A DNA stretch of 64,000 bases from Mesorhizobium sp. B2-1-8 (GTDB lineage Bacteria; Pseudomonadota; Alphaproteobacteria; Rhizobiales; Rhizobiaceae), in contig NZ_CP083952.1 in NCBI RefSeq assembly GCF_006442545.2, positions 1,791,501-1,855,500 on the forward strand, given 5' to 3'. Shown here piece after piece: positions 43,699 to 52,602 of the stretch (the first letter of the stretch is position 1; each line of letters starts with the position of its first letter). Position numbers and translations under genes: made by a program. The notes beneath the pieces were generated by a model that was not told the origin of the DNA, did no database searches, and saw only the letters and a program-made list of their open reading frames with translations.

Positions 43699-44367
43699 TT
43701 ACGCGGTTGGATTCGTCTCAGCCTCAGAAACCGGGACAGTTTGGACCGGTGGCCGAGCTAACCCCCATGCCACCAACAGCATCATGTATACGATTTTCGA
43801 TACCTCGAAAAAGGCAGCACACGCTTCGAAATAGGCCGACTCGTCACGCTTGGCGTCAATACCGGAAAGTGCGAACTGAACCGTTCGGGCTTCATCGTCA
43901 ACGCCACCGATTGCCGTCCAGAGATGCCGAAACGAGAGATGAACAAAGTCCGATGTCTCGGTGTAGACATTGTCGATCCAGGGGTAGGTCGCTGAGAGGT
44001 GTTTGCGCAGGTAGGCGTCGGTGAGTCGCACCTGTTTCCCATTCTCCATCGTGGTCAGCCTGTCGAATTGCACTTGGCCAGCTATCATTCGCTTCATGCT
44101 CTCCTCTCGGTCCTGGATGAGTGGGAGACCATGAATTCGCATAGCGGTGTCGATTTGTGTACGGAGTAAAATCGTGGCGGATGGAAAGTTCCTTGCTTTG
44201 ATCATCTGGCGAAAGCCGCGCGATTGCGACAAGGTCCGCTGACCGGCGCCCAGAAGAAACATGTGAGTAAGGTACATCGAGCCAGGCGTGAAGTGGCTAT
44301 TTGCCTTCTTTACGAACTCGCGTTCCAACTTTTCGATGATTCCAAGCCATTCCTTCAATGTCTTCAT
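43699..44367 (-). CDS. all-helical protein, possibly HEPN-like
   Basis: This 222-residue, almost wholly helical protein has the pattern SATILLRTQIDTAMRIHGL and, later, YTETSDFVHLSFRHLWTAIG. Both recall the DUF5677/HEPN-like helical bundles found in toxin and defence proteins. The catalytic RxxxxH motif of RNase-type HEPN domains is not clearly present (FVHLSFRH is the nearest). Function unknown. It is probably in operon with the small membrane gene at 43276. Confidence 0.5.
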   Translation of the reverse strand: MKTLKEWLGIIEKLEREFVKKANSHFTPGSMYLTHMFLLGAGQRTLSQSRGFRQMIKARNFPSATILLRTQIDTAMRIHGLPLIQDREESMKRMIAGQVQFDRLTTMENGKQVRLTDAYLRKHLSATYPWIDNVYTETSDFVHLSFRHLWTAIGGVDDEARTVQFALSGIDAKRDESAYFEACAAFFEVSKIVYMMLLVAWGLARPPVQTVPVSEAETNPTA

Positions 44368-44479
44368 ATCCGTGTCCCTCCGCCAACGGCGGCTGCTTAC
44401 ATTGTGCTTACATGGGCAAAGAGCTGCCCGGCTATGTCAGTAGGGAAATCCGGAAAACAACAGTTTTTCAGGAACTTAA

Positions 44480-44528
44480 TGGCGCGAGTGACGGGGCTCG
44501 AACCCGCGACCTCCGGCGTGACAGGCCG
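44480..44528 (-). repeat. 3' half of a tRNA-Asp(GTC), attachment scar
   Basis: Read on the minus strand, these bases form the anticodon loop CTGTCAC (anticodon GTC), the variable bases, the T-arm GCGGG-TTCGAGC-CCCGT, the acceptor strand CACTCGC, G and CCA. The 5' half (acceptor 5' strand, D-arm) is absent, so it is not a working tRNA. A 3' tRNA half is the classic att remnant left by an element that integrates into tRNA-Asp. Confidence 0.8.
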
Positions 44529-44643
44529 ACGGGATAACCTTTGCGATCAAAGGCTTCAAACTTTTCCACATGTTTCGAGCGGGTGTGGACAAATCGAGAA
44601 AGTTTGAACTCGAAGGGATGCCTTTGCATATGCTGCGCAGGCT

Positions 44644-46275
44644 ATGACGGCAGCAGATGAGGACGTTTCTAACAATCTATCACTGTTCGCTCTAAGGCGA
44701 AGGCGAGATCGATTCCGAAAGGAATTGCGTGATCTTCTAAGCATCGGCGGCCCGAGCGAGTTTCTTAATTTGATTTGGTCGCTCGCCGCGCTGCACGAGG
44801 GTGAGTTTGCGCTCGCGCGCCGGTTTGGACCAGACTTTAGCTCTGAGGAGATGCAGCAAGCGAGGGAACGTTTCCGCTTTGCGCCGTGGCTCCTCGAGAC
44901 TCTTGTCAACGAATACCTGACCACCTCACAAAAATCCGGCCCGCGAAGGCTGAACGTCAAAAACCACAATGCGGCGAACGCGCTGATCTCCAAGCTCGTT
45001 GAGTTGGAGAACGCCGAGGACGGCGTTTGGCTGAACTCTGGTAATATTCTTCACCTGATCGGCCATCTTGCGCAGCGACAATTCCCTTGGCAGCGCGGAT
45101 ATGACTATTTCTTTCAACTCTACCGCTCCCTTTTTATTTTTGATTTCCCCGACGCGCTCGCCCGCTTCGAGGAGAACGTTGGGATTCCTGTCGATCGATT
45201 TGCATTTTGTGGCTTTGCCCTCCGCTCACATCTGATGTCGCGCCCCTTCGCCTCGATGACCGTCGATCTGAGTGCGGTCAAAATCAGCGAGAAAGAAAGA
45301 GAAATCACGTTCAAGAAGCTCTCTCTACCGCTTCTTCAAGCCAGGAGAGCGGCATCAACATTGAGAGGGGAATCGGGCCTCACCGCCTACAAGAAAAGCG
45401 CCCTTCGCATCAGCCCATGTATCGTCATTCCGGCCGGCACTCATCTGATCGCGCCACTACCTCAGTTGATATCGCTGCGGATAAGCAATGGCATCTACTA
45501 CGATATCGTCGGCCCCGGGGGCATCAACGAGCAGATGGGCAAGCGCTTCGAGGACTACGTTGCTATGCTTATCGATGCGTTCCTGCCTGAGATCGCGATC
45601 ATCCGGGAAAAGCCATATGCGCCGAAAAAGGGCATAAACTATAGATCGTCGGATCTCGCCCTGCTGTCCGACGGCTCCGTGTCCTTGCTGATAGAATGTA
45701 AAGCGAAGAGAGCTTCCCATGCGTCGAAATTCGCCGAATCCGCCTCCGAAGCTGAGGGTTTAGCGGACCTCGCTTACGGGATCTTTCAGATATGGCGCCA
45801 CGTCGCCCATCATCGGCTTGGTCATGTGGACCGTGACGTCGAATTTTCGCCGACGATCAAGGGCGTTCTGCTGACCTTGGATACGTGGGCAGATATGTCT
45901 TCGACCATGCAAGGAGAGATTCTTAGGCTGGCGCACGAAATCCGGCAGGTCAAAGGATTGGAGATTGTCGACAACGATCTAATCCCCGTCGGGTTCGTGC
46001 ACATTCAGGACTTTGAGGGTCTCCTCGCGACCGCAACGCCATCGTCGCTCATTTCAGCGACAGAGCTTTGGTTCCACGATCCGCAATACAAGGGTTGGAG
46101 CCTCTGGTCGGTGCATGAAAAGCACCCCGGGCGTGCGCCTATCGATCAGCGGCCGCTCTACGATAGGTTTCCGACACCTTCCGGTATGAGGTGGCTGACG
46201 CGCAAGGCGATTGACGGGCTTGCCGAAGAGCAGGGAACCCCGGGGGAGCCGCCCGAGCAACCTGCGTTGTTTTGA
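44644..46275 (+). CDS. PD-(D/E)XK nuclease-like protein of unknown function
   Basis: This 543-residue protein of no recognised family has an N-terminal 290 residues that are mainly helical. Residues 299-360 look like a PD-(D/E)XK nuclease core: helix with E303 (MGKRFEDYVAMLIDAF), strand with D337 (YRSSDLALLSDG), then strand with the ExK pair E351/K353 (LLIECKAKR). Helix SASEAEGLADLAYGIFQIWR follows. A C-terminal beta-helical part and the tail GEPPEQPALF complete it. It stands alone, 116 bases after the tRNA-Asp scar, so it may be a single-gene defence or DNA-processing module. Nuclease activity is inferred from motif pattern only. Confidence 0.7.
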   Translation: MTAADEDVSNNLSLFALRRRRDRFRKELRDLLSIGGPSEFLNLIWSLAALHEGEFALARRFGPDFSSEEMQQARERFRFAPWLLETLVNEYLTTSQKSGPRRLNVKNHNAANALISKLVELENAEDGVWLNSGNILHLIGHLAQRQFPWQRGYDYFFQLYRSLFIFDFPDALARFEENVGIPVDRFAFCGFALRSHLMSRPFASMTVDLSAVKISEKEREITFKKLSLPLLQARRAASTLRGESGLTAYKKSALRISPCIVIPAGTHLIAPLPQLISLRISNGIYYDIVGPGGINEQMGKRFEDYVAMLIDAFLPEIAIIREKPYAPKKGINYRSSDLALLSDGSVSLLIECKAKRASHASKFAESASEAEGLADLAYGIFQIWRHVAHHRLGHVDRDVEFSPTIKGVLLTLDTWADMSSTMQGEILRLAHEIRQVKGLEIVDNDLIPVGFVHIQDFEGLLATATPSSLISATELWFHDPQYKGWSLWSVHEKHPGRAPIDQRPLYDRFPTPSGMRWLTRKAIDGLAEEQGTPGEPPEQPALF

Positions 46276-46314
46276 CAGGCGTCTTTGGGGCTTTCAGTGC
46301 GATGGGTGTCTTAT

Positions 46315-46539
46315 TCACCCCAACCAATCGCGAGGGTTACGCCCCCTCGGGTGGTCTTCGATCGAAAAAGATCGCTGTCGATCTGCCGCAAAAGTGCCAA
46401 TTACTGCCTGCAACTCGACCGCGTCGCTGGGATCGCCGGCTGTTCTCAGCGCTGCGATGCCGGCGACGATCGACACTGGGCCGGGATTTTCACCCAGCAG
46501 CTTTTCGAGCACAGGCATCAGCTCCGCGATCGTCAACAT
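46315..46539 (-). CDS. hypothetical protein
   Basis: This 74-residue helical protein (MLTIAELMPVLEKLLGENPG) is without known domain. Codon pattern looks coding and it is convergent with the nuclease-like gene, 40 bases away. No strong ribosome binding site is seen. Confidence 0.4.
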   Translation of the reverse strand: MLTIAELMPVLEKLLGENPGPVSIVAGIAALRTAGDPSDAVELQAVIGTFAADRQRSFSIEDHPRGRNPRDWLG

Positions 46540-46687
46540 GATATATGCTCGACGCTCCGGTCGCGCGGCGCCGGCCGGACCAGGATTCTGACGAACCTGA
46601 CAGGGCGAACGCCGCCGGCTGCGTCAAAGGCCAGTACGGAATTCTGCCGCAATAAAGTAATGCGATCAGTCAGGTCGGAGTACGCGA

Positions 46688-47167
46688 TTGAGCAAGCCAA
46701 ACCTGAGATTCTTCGTTGCTGGCGTAGCGTGCTTCGGCATGGCTGCGCCAACCTTGGCAGAGGGAAAATGTCTCGGCCCGAATGGAGAGTTCGAGCTGGG
46801 CCAGTATTCTTGCCTGGCGCCAGGTCCCGATATCTATCTGGCTCGCTGCGAAACCAACCAGAACGTCTTTTCCTGGAACAGGATCGCCGGCTACTGTCCG
46901 GGCGGCGCGATCCCGGTGCGGACGGATGCTCTGAGCGCTTCATGTCTGAGTGACGGCGAACAGTTTCCGTTGGGAAGCTTCGCGTGTTTGGGTGTCGGGG
47001 GGCAGAGGCGCCTCGCGCGCTGCGACATGGTGCTTAACAGTCCCTCGTGGACGAAAATGCTGGAGAGCTGCTCGGCCCTGCCATCCCCGACAGCCGTCGC
47101 GAGTCCGCTGCGCCCTTGGATCAAGAAGGCGTTGGATCTTCCTCGAGGACTGCTCAATCACTTCTGA
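46688..47167 (+). CDS. secreted protein with duplicated four-cysteine module
   Basis: This 159-residue protein has a signal peptide (about residues 1-24, ending TLA-E). The mature part contains two modules with exactly the same cysteine spacing: C28-C42-C54-C70 and C86-C100-C112-C128 (C-x13-C-x11-C-x15-C). Shared positions include the GxF/YxC and LARC motifs and a Trp before the last Cys. Each module probably forms two disulphides. A TTG start is assumed because GGAG lies 7 bases upstream. Function unknown. Confidence 0.6.
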   Translation: MSKPNLRFFVAGVACFGMAAPTLAEGKCLGPNGEFELGQYSCLAPGPDIYLARCETNQNVFSWNRIAGYCPGGAIPVRTDALSASCLSDGEQFPLGSFACLGVGGQRRLARCDMVLNSPSWTKMLESCSALPSPTAVASPLRPWIKKALDLPRGLLNHF

Positions 47168-47434
47168 TCTTTCAAGGTTCGTCGCAACGAGCCTTACGGC
47201 CTCAGCTGCGGCTGCCAGGCAAGGTGAGATTTCCGCGGCTCAGTTCACGACCTAAAGGCTCTTCAGCTCGTGACCGACTGACCGACGACCCAGTGGGCAG
47301 ATGTATCGGTACCCTTGCACCTTGGTAGCGGCCCATCGAGACATTCAGACATCTGCGAACGATAGGCGTTTTTGGGGAAGCGCAGGTCCGCGTGCTGTTC
47401 GGCCTTTGCGCCGCCCCGCTTGCGTCAACCATTG

Positions 47435-47683
47435 CTACGTTTGCGCCGCCTTCTGCACTTCATGTGGTTTCAAATCGAAAGCCTCCTTTCCCTTCCCGGC
47501 CCATAGGTTCCGCGCATGCTCGGCCTCACGGCTCTGCAGCTTGGCGGCGATCCAGAGCATCGCTCCGTAGATGATGGCGCGATCGTCGTTGGTCAGCTCG
47601 ACAATGCCTGCTTTGACGACGAGACCGCCGAGTTCAATCAGATGTCGGGTGCGCTTGCGGCGCTCGACGTGCCAGGTGCGCAT
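47435..47683 (-). CDS. traD: conjugal transfer protein TraD
   Basis: This small protein of 82 residues has the rhizobial TraD pattern RKRTRHLIELGGLVVKAGI and a helical C-terminus. TraD accompanies TraC in Ti-type DNA-processing operons; its exact role is not established. The ATG at 47683 lies one base after the traC stop. A longer frame exists but overlaps traC and is not the family start. Confidence 0.8.
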   Translation of the reverse strand: MRTWHVERRKRTRHLIELGGLVVKAGIVELTNDDRAIIYGAMLWIAAKLQSREAEHARNLWAGKGKEAFDLKPHEVQKAAQT

Positions 47684-47684
47684 G

Positions 47685-48011
47685 TCATTGCGAGCCAGAT
47701 GCGCTTGCCGGCGATTGTGCGCTGCCTGGTTGTGCTGGAGTGCCGCGGAGGTTGCGCCCAGTTGTCGGAGGAGTTCTCCTGGAACCGCTCTCGAAAAACA
47801 TCGCTCCACGCTTGGCCCATGCCTCGAGCTTTGCGGGATCTTTCGTTTCGGAGATTGCGACCAGCGCGCCAGCCAGTTCGTCGGTGCTGAGTTGATCGGC
47901 GCCGGTGGCGATCACCAATTCGCCAAGCTGCTGAACCTTTCGCGTCTTGAGCTCCCGCGCCTTGTCTTCCAGCGCCCTCAGCTCCACGTCAAAGTCGCGT
48001 GGTTTTCGCAT
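47685..48011 (-). CDS. traC: conjugal transfer protein TraC
   Basis: This 108-residue accessory relaxosome protein of the Ti/rhizobial type has an N-terminal helical region RDFDVELRALEDKARELKTR and the conserved QLGELVIATGADQLSTDELA block. The C-terminal part is basic and disordered. GGAGA precedes the ATG at 48011. It is divergent from traA with the oriT-like region between them, as in Ti plasmids. Confidence 0.85.
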   Translation of the reverse strand: MRKPRDFDVELRALEDKARELKTRKVQQLGELVIATGADQLSTDELAGALVAISETKDPAKLEAWAKRGAMFFESGSRRTPPTTGRNLRGTPAQPGSAQSPASASGSQ

Positions 48012-48183
48012 GGCTGTCTCCATCGGTTGTTGATGCGGCCATGATACGGAACCCTCTGTCGGAAAGCTTCAGGGTTGCCGAGACAGCCCGGGACGGGCTG
48101 GTCCATCCCGAGAATTTTTCGAGGGAGGGCGCGCTTATACGTCGTGCCGACGTGCGCTTTGACGTGCAAATGATCTGGTCGCG
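48012..48183. other. oriT-like region with nic site
   Basis: The traC-traA spacer holds AGGGCGCGCTTATACGTC at 48126-48143. Its complement GACGTATAAGCGCGCCCT differs by one base from the RSF1010/Ti-type nic sequence GACGTATAAGTGCGCCCT. An inverted repeat ACGTC/GACGT (48139-48153) and a repeated GACGTGC (48149 and 48161) flank it. Position and sequence fit the origin of transfer used by the MobQ relaxase TraA. Confidence 0.75.
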
Positions 48184-51180
48184 ATGGCGATCTATCATCT
48201 TCACGTCAAGGTCATTGGCCGCAAGGCTGGCTCGAGTGCTGTGGCGTCGGCCGCCTATCGCTCCGCCTCGCGGCTGCGCGACGAGCGCATTGATCGAAGC
48301 CATGATTTCTCGGCCAAGCGTGGCGTCGTCCATTCCGAGGTCTTGCTGCCGGAGAATGCACCGGAAGCCTGGAGCGACCGTGAACGGCTGTGGAACGATA
48401 TCGAGGCCTTCGAGGTTCGCAAGGACGCCCAGCTTGCCCGCGAGGTGGAGTTTGCTCTTCCACGCGAACTGACCCAGGCGCAGGGCATCGAACTGGCGCG
48501 CGACTTTGTTCAGGCCGAGTTTGTCAGCCGGGGCATGGTCGCCGATCTCAATGTGCATTGGGACAGGGCTGAGGATGGAAGCATCAAGCCGCATGCCCAT
48601 GTCATGCTCACAATGCGGTCCGTGGATGAGAATGGTTTTGGGGCAAAGGTGCGCGACTGGAACCAAACGGAGCTGGTTGAGCGCTGGCGCGAACGGTGGG
48701 CCGAGCTTGCCAATGAGCGCCTTGCCGAACTCGACATAGACGCCCGCATCGATCATCGCAGTCTGGAGGCGCAGGGCATTGCCCTGGAGCCGCAGACCCA
48801 GATTGGTGCGCCGGCCCAACGCATCGAGGGCGGTGGCCTCGACGCTGCCGGTATTGAAGCAGATCGCGCCGAACTGCACCGCGAGATCGCGCGCAACAAC
48901 GGCGCGCGCATCATTGCCGATCCATCTGTAGCGCTCGATGCCATCACGCATCAGCAATCGACCTTCACCCGAAAGGACATCGCGAAGTTCGCGCATCGGC
49001 ACAGCGATGGCATCGAGCAGTTCAACGAGGTCATTGGAGCGATCGGCAACGCACACGATCTGGTCGAGCTGGGCAAGGACGGACGCGGCGAAGATCGCTT
49101 TACCACCCGGCAAATGATCGAGACCGAACAGCGCCTGCATCGCGCGGCGGAATTGATGGCCGGACAAGAGCACCACACGGTGAGTGACGCACATCGCGAG
49201 ACAGCTCTCGCGCGCGCAGCGCGACGCGGGCTTGTTCTGTCAGGCGAGCAGGCCGAAGCGCTTGCGCATATCACGGACGGCCGCGGTCTTGATGTCGTTG
49301 TCGGGTTTGCCGGAACCGGCAAGAGCGCCATGCTTGGCGTTGCGCGCCAGGCATGGGCGGCAGCGGGCTATGAGGTTCGAGGCGCCGCACTCTCCGGCAT
49401 TGCCGCTGAAAATCTCGAGAGCGGTTCAGGAATTGCTTCGCGCACAATCGCCAGTTTGGAACACAGCTGGGAACAGGGCCGCGATCTTCTCACCGCGCGT
49501 GATGTCCTGGTGATCGACGAAACCGGCATGGTCGGCACGCGCCAGTTGGAGCGCGTGCTCTCCCATGCCGCAGGCGTCGGCGCAAAGGTTGTGCTGGTCG
49601 GCGATCCGCAGCAGTTGCAGGCGATCGAAGCCGGCGCCGCATTCCGTTCGATCCGCGAACGACATGGCGGCGTCGAGATTGGTCAGGTGCGCCGGCAGCG
49701 CGAGGACTGGCAGCGTGACGCAACACGCGATCTGGCAACTGGCAGGATCGGCGCTGCGATCAGCGCATATGAAGCGCAAGGCATGGTGCATCAGGCTGCG
49801 ACGCGCGACCAGGCGCGCCGAGATCTGGTCGAGCGCTGGGAGCGCGACAGGCAGGCAAATCCTGAAGCAAGCCGGATCATTCTCACCCACACAAACGACG
49901 AAGTGCGCGCGCTCAACCAGGCGGCGCGCGAACGCATGGGTGCTGCCGGCGATCTCGGCGACGATGTTCAGGTCCGTGTCGAACGCGGCGCAAGAAGCTT
50001 CGCAACCGGCGACCGCATCATGTTCCTGCGCAACGAACGCGGACTCGGCGTGAAGAACGGCACGCTGGCCATGATTGAAGACGTCAGCGGGCAGAGCATG
50101 ACCGTGCGCACTGACGACGGCAGGTTGGTGAGCTTCGACCTGAAAGACTATGCCCACATCGACCACGGCTATGCCGCGACCATTCACAAGGCGCAGGGCA
50201 TGACGGTTGACGGCACCTATGTGCTCGCTACGCCGGGGATGGATGCGCATGGCAGCTACGTCGCGCTGTCCCGGCATCGCGATGGGACCGAGCTGCATTA
50301 CGGCGGCGATGACTTCGCGACACGGGACCGGCTTGTCCGTACGCTGTCACGTGATCGCGCCAAGGACATGGCGTTGGACTACGAGCAGATCGATCCGGCG
50401 CAGAGCTATGCCGAGCGGCGCGGCATCACCTTTCGCGAGCGTGTCGCAGAGATCGTGCGCAAGGTCGTGCCTGAAAGGCTACGCAACATGTTCGACGGCC
50501 GGCGCCCTTCGGCAGATGGCGCACCCGACTTCGACGCCATGCGCAGGCCGGAAAGAGAGGAAGTGCGCCTCGAACCCGCAGCGCCCGCCAGAGAGATCGC
50601 CGAGGACGGGCAAGCGGCGTTGCGGAAAGCCCGAACCGATGCGCTCGTGCGTCATGCCCGCGCCATGGACGCGATATTCAGCGACGAGGGCGCGGGAAAC
50701 AAGGCCAGCCCGATGCGGTTGCGCGAACTGGCTGACGCCCGAAAAGCCTTCGACGAGGTGCGGCCCCATGGCTGGCGCGATGCCGAGGCCGCTTATGTCA
50801 AGAGCCCGGAACTTGTCGCCGAGGCCGCCGGCGGACGGATCAACCGCGCCATCCGCGCCCTCCAGCTTGAAACCGAAATCCGCACCGGACTGGACAACGA
50901 TCCGGGCCGCCGCGCAGACCATTTCGTGGAGCGTTGGCACAAACTCGACCGGACCAGCCAGCACCAGTATCAGGCGGGTGACATGTCCGGCTACAAGGCC
51001 ACGCGATCGGCGATGGGTGACATGGCCAAAAGCCTCGAGCGCGATCCGCAGCTTGAATCCATCCTCGCCAACCGCAAGCACGACCTTGGCATCAGCGTCG
51101 ATTCTGGTCGGCGCCTTGGTGCGGAACTCGCATTCACCCACGGCATCGACCTCGGTCGGGGCCGGGGCATTGGACTCTAG
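48184..51180 (+). CDS. traA: Ti-type conjugative relaxase TraA (MobQ relaxase-helicase)
   Basis: This 998-residue relaxase starts mobilisation by nicking oriT and unwinding DNA. The N-terminal MobA/MobL domain (1-200) has catalytic Y25 (AAYRSASRL) and the metal histidines H125, H137 and H139 (HWDRAEDGSIKPHAHVMLT). A RecD2/TraI-type helicase (about 340-720) has Walker A GFAGTGKSAML (K380), DETGM and a C-terminal UvrD-like fold with HGYAATIHKAQGMTVD. The rest is a helical tail. The length is slightly below Ti-plasmid TraA (about 1,100). No traG or T4SS follows, so transfer needs a helper. Confidence 0.94.
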   Translation: MAIYHLHVKVIGRKAGSSAVASAAYRSASRLRDERIDRSHDFSAKRGVVHSEVLLPENAPEAWSDRERLWNDIEAFEVRKDAQLAREVEFALPRELTQAQGIELARDFVQAEFVSRGMVADLNVHWDRAEDGSIKPHAHVMLTMRSVDENGFGAKVRDWNQTELVERWRERWAELANERLAELDIDARIDHRSLEAQGIALEPQTQIGAPAQRIEGGGLDAAGIEADRAELHREIARNNGARIIADPSVALDAITHQQSTFTRKDIAKFAHRHSDGIEQFNEVIGAIGNAHDLVELGKDGRGEDRFTTRQMIETEQRLHRAAELMAGQEHHTVSDAHRETALARAARRGLVLSGEQAEALAHITDGRGLDVVVGFAGTGKSAMLGVARQAWAAAGYEVRGAALSGIAAENLESGSGIASRTIASLEHSWEQGRDLLTARDVLVIDETGMVGTRQLERVLSHAAGVGAKVVLVGDPQQLQAIEAGAAFRSIRERHGGVEIGQVRRQREDWQRDATRDLATGRIGAAISAYEAQGMVHQAATRDQARRDLVERWERDRQANPEASRIILTHTNDEVRALNQAARERMGAAGDLGDDVQVRVERGARSFATGDRIMFLRNERGLGVKNGTLAMIEDVSGQSMTVRTDDGRLVSFDLKDYAHIDHGYAATIHKAQGMTVDGTYVLATPGMDAHGSYVALSRHRDGTELHYGGDDFATRDRLVRTLSRDRAKDMALDYEQIDPAQSYAERRGITFRERVAEIVRKVVPERLRNMFDGRRPSADGAPDFDAMRRPEREEVRLEPAAPAREIAEDGQAALRKARTDALVRHARAMDAIFSDEGAGNKASPMRLRELADARKAFDEVRPHGWRDAEAAYVKSPELVAEAAGGRINRAIRALQLETEIRTGLDNDPGRRADHFVERWHKLDRTSQHQYQAGDMSGYKATRSAMGDMAKSLERDPQLESILANRKHDLGISVDSGRRLGAELAFTHGIDLGRGRGIGL

Positions 51181-51307
51181 ACAGTCCTATCTGCCGCCGT
51201 CTCTACGCCGGGGTGCGATGACGCGGAAAACCTCTTGCGCGCCCGCAAGTGTCTGTCCTCTCTTGATCAAGAGCAGTCAAAAACAACCAGCAGGAGGCAG
51301 TGCGTCC

Positions 51308-51520
51308 ATGCGCGAACCAGACCGTATCATCCGCCTGAAAACCGTCGTCTCCCGGACAGGTCTGTCCCGGTCCACCATCTATCGCAAGATCGCCGACGGC
51401 ACCTTCCCACGCCAGATCCAGATCAGTATCCACGGTGCAGGCTGGCATGAATCCGACATCAGTCGCTGGATCACCAATCCCGTTTCGTGGCGTCCGCAAG
51501 ACGAGGGCGACAAGTTGTGA
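51308..51520 (+). CDS. AlpA family regulator
   Basis: This 70-residue MerR-like winged helix-turn-helix protein of the AlpA/P4 Vis type reads RLKTVVSRTGLSRSTIYRKI then GTFPRQIQI and WHESDISRWI. Such proteins act as excision or integrase-expression switches in P4-type islands. AGGAGG lies upstream of the ATG. It follows traA by 127 bases. Confidence 0.85.
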   Translation: MREPDRIIRLKTVVSRTGLSRSTIYRKIADGTFPRQIQISIHGAGWHESDISRWITNPVSWRPQDEGDKL

Positions 51521-51778
51521 TGAGGGTGATGCACACTGCGCGGAAAGCTGGCCTTCATCGAGACGCAGCGGTCACGGCGGCAGGGTTACTGCCATGTCCG
51601 TCAGGAGCGCCGCCGAGGCGAGCGAAAACGGCAAACCGAAATGATGGTCGGCCTCGCGCCGATCAAGATGGCTTGCTCAAGCAGGGCAACTTTGGCGCGA
51701 AGCGGCCGTGACGGGCTGCCTCCGATCCGGCTTCCTTCGAAGCAGGCTGCATCCTCACCGCCCTATAAGGTCCGTCGG

Positions 51779-52447
51779 CTAACGATTGCCCGATCGATCG
51801 CGATCATCGCCGGATCGATATTTATGGTGGCGGCCGAGGTCATCCAGCACCGACCGGATATGAGGCCAAGGGAAATCGGCGGGACGTTCCCAATGCTCAC
51901 CGTCATGCAAGATAACGAGCAGCTTGGCTAAAATGCCCTCCATGGAGGTAGCCGCTGTATGCGGTAGATTATCCAGAAGTTCGCGTTCGGCTATTTCGGA
52001 TTGCCGTATCAGTTCGTCTGCTCTCGAATAGCCGATCTCAGCATCGGCGGCATCCCAACGCGCCTGGTGTGCCGCGAAGTCGGCAACCGCCCTGCCCCAT
52101 TCGACTTCAATTTCGGGAGAGTAGGCATCGTTCATGCCTTCCATGGAATGGAGCGTTAATTCCGTACCATCGGCAAGCCGTACCTTGGCGCAGGGAAAGC
52201 CGACCGTCCTGGCGAGGTGTGTCTCCAACCTTTGCTGTTCGCGGCACAGCGCAAGTGTCTCGTTGTGGATGTTTTGCCAGTTCCCACACAGACGAAGAGC
52301 AGGATCAGCCGCGCTGCTGCCGTCCGTCAGTTCGGCGGCCCGCGACTTTACCTGGAAGGGCCATGCCACGGCGGCCGTGGCCGTGCCCGCCAGCAAGCGC
52401 CGCCGGGTGACGAAAGACAAACTCATGCTATTGTCGGAATCATCCAT
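51779..52447 (-). CDS. hypothetical exported protein with twin-arginine leader
   Basis: This 222-residue protein has an N-terminus (SFVTRRRLLAGTATAAVAWP) resembling a Tat signal, although the spacing to the hydrophobic stretch is short. The remainder is helical and acidic, with two cysteines (LRLCGNW, LALCREQ). I recall similar proteins in rhizobial islands but know no function. GGAG precedes the ATG at 52447. A divergent XRE gene lies upstream. Confidence 0.6.
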   Translation of the reverse strand: MDDSDNSMSLSFVTRRRLLAGTATAAVAWPFQVKSRAAELTDGSSAADPALRLCGNWQNIHNETLALCREQQRLETHLARTVGFPCAKVRLADGTELTLHSMEGMNDAYSPEIEVEWGRAVADFAAHQARWDAADAEIGYSRADELIRQSEIAERELLDNLPHTAATSMEGILAKLLVILHDGEHWERPADFPWPHIRSVLDDLGRHHKYRSGDDRDRSGNR

Positions 52448-52602
52448 GATCCGAGCTCCATGAAAGCTGGGGTTGTGGTTAGGTTGGACGGGTGTGACCG
52501 CACCTGTCCAACCGCTTAAGATGCTTGTCGGCATCAACGGTAGTATCAGTGTTACTATCTATGGCCAGCAAATGCAACAACTTAGTAACAGGATTACTAC
52601 GG

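Noticed and set aside
44480..44528. Functional tRNA gene
   Set aside because: Only the 3' half is present; the D-arm and the acceptor 5' strand cannot be formed from upstream bases.
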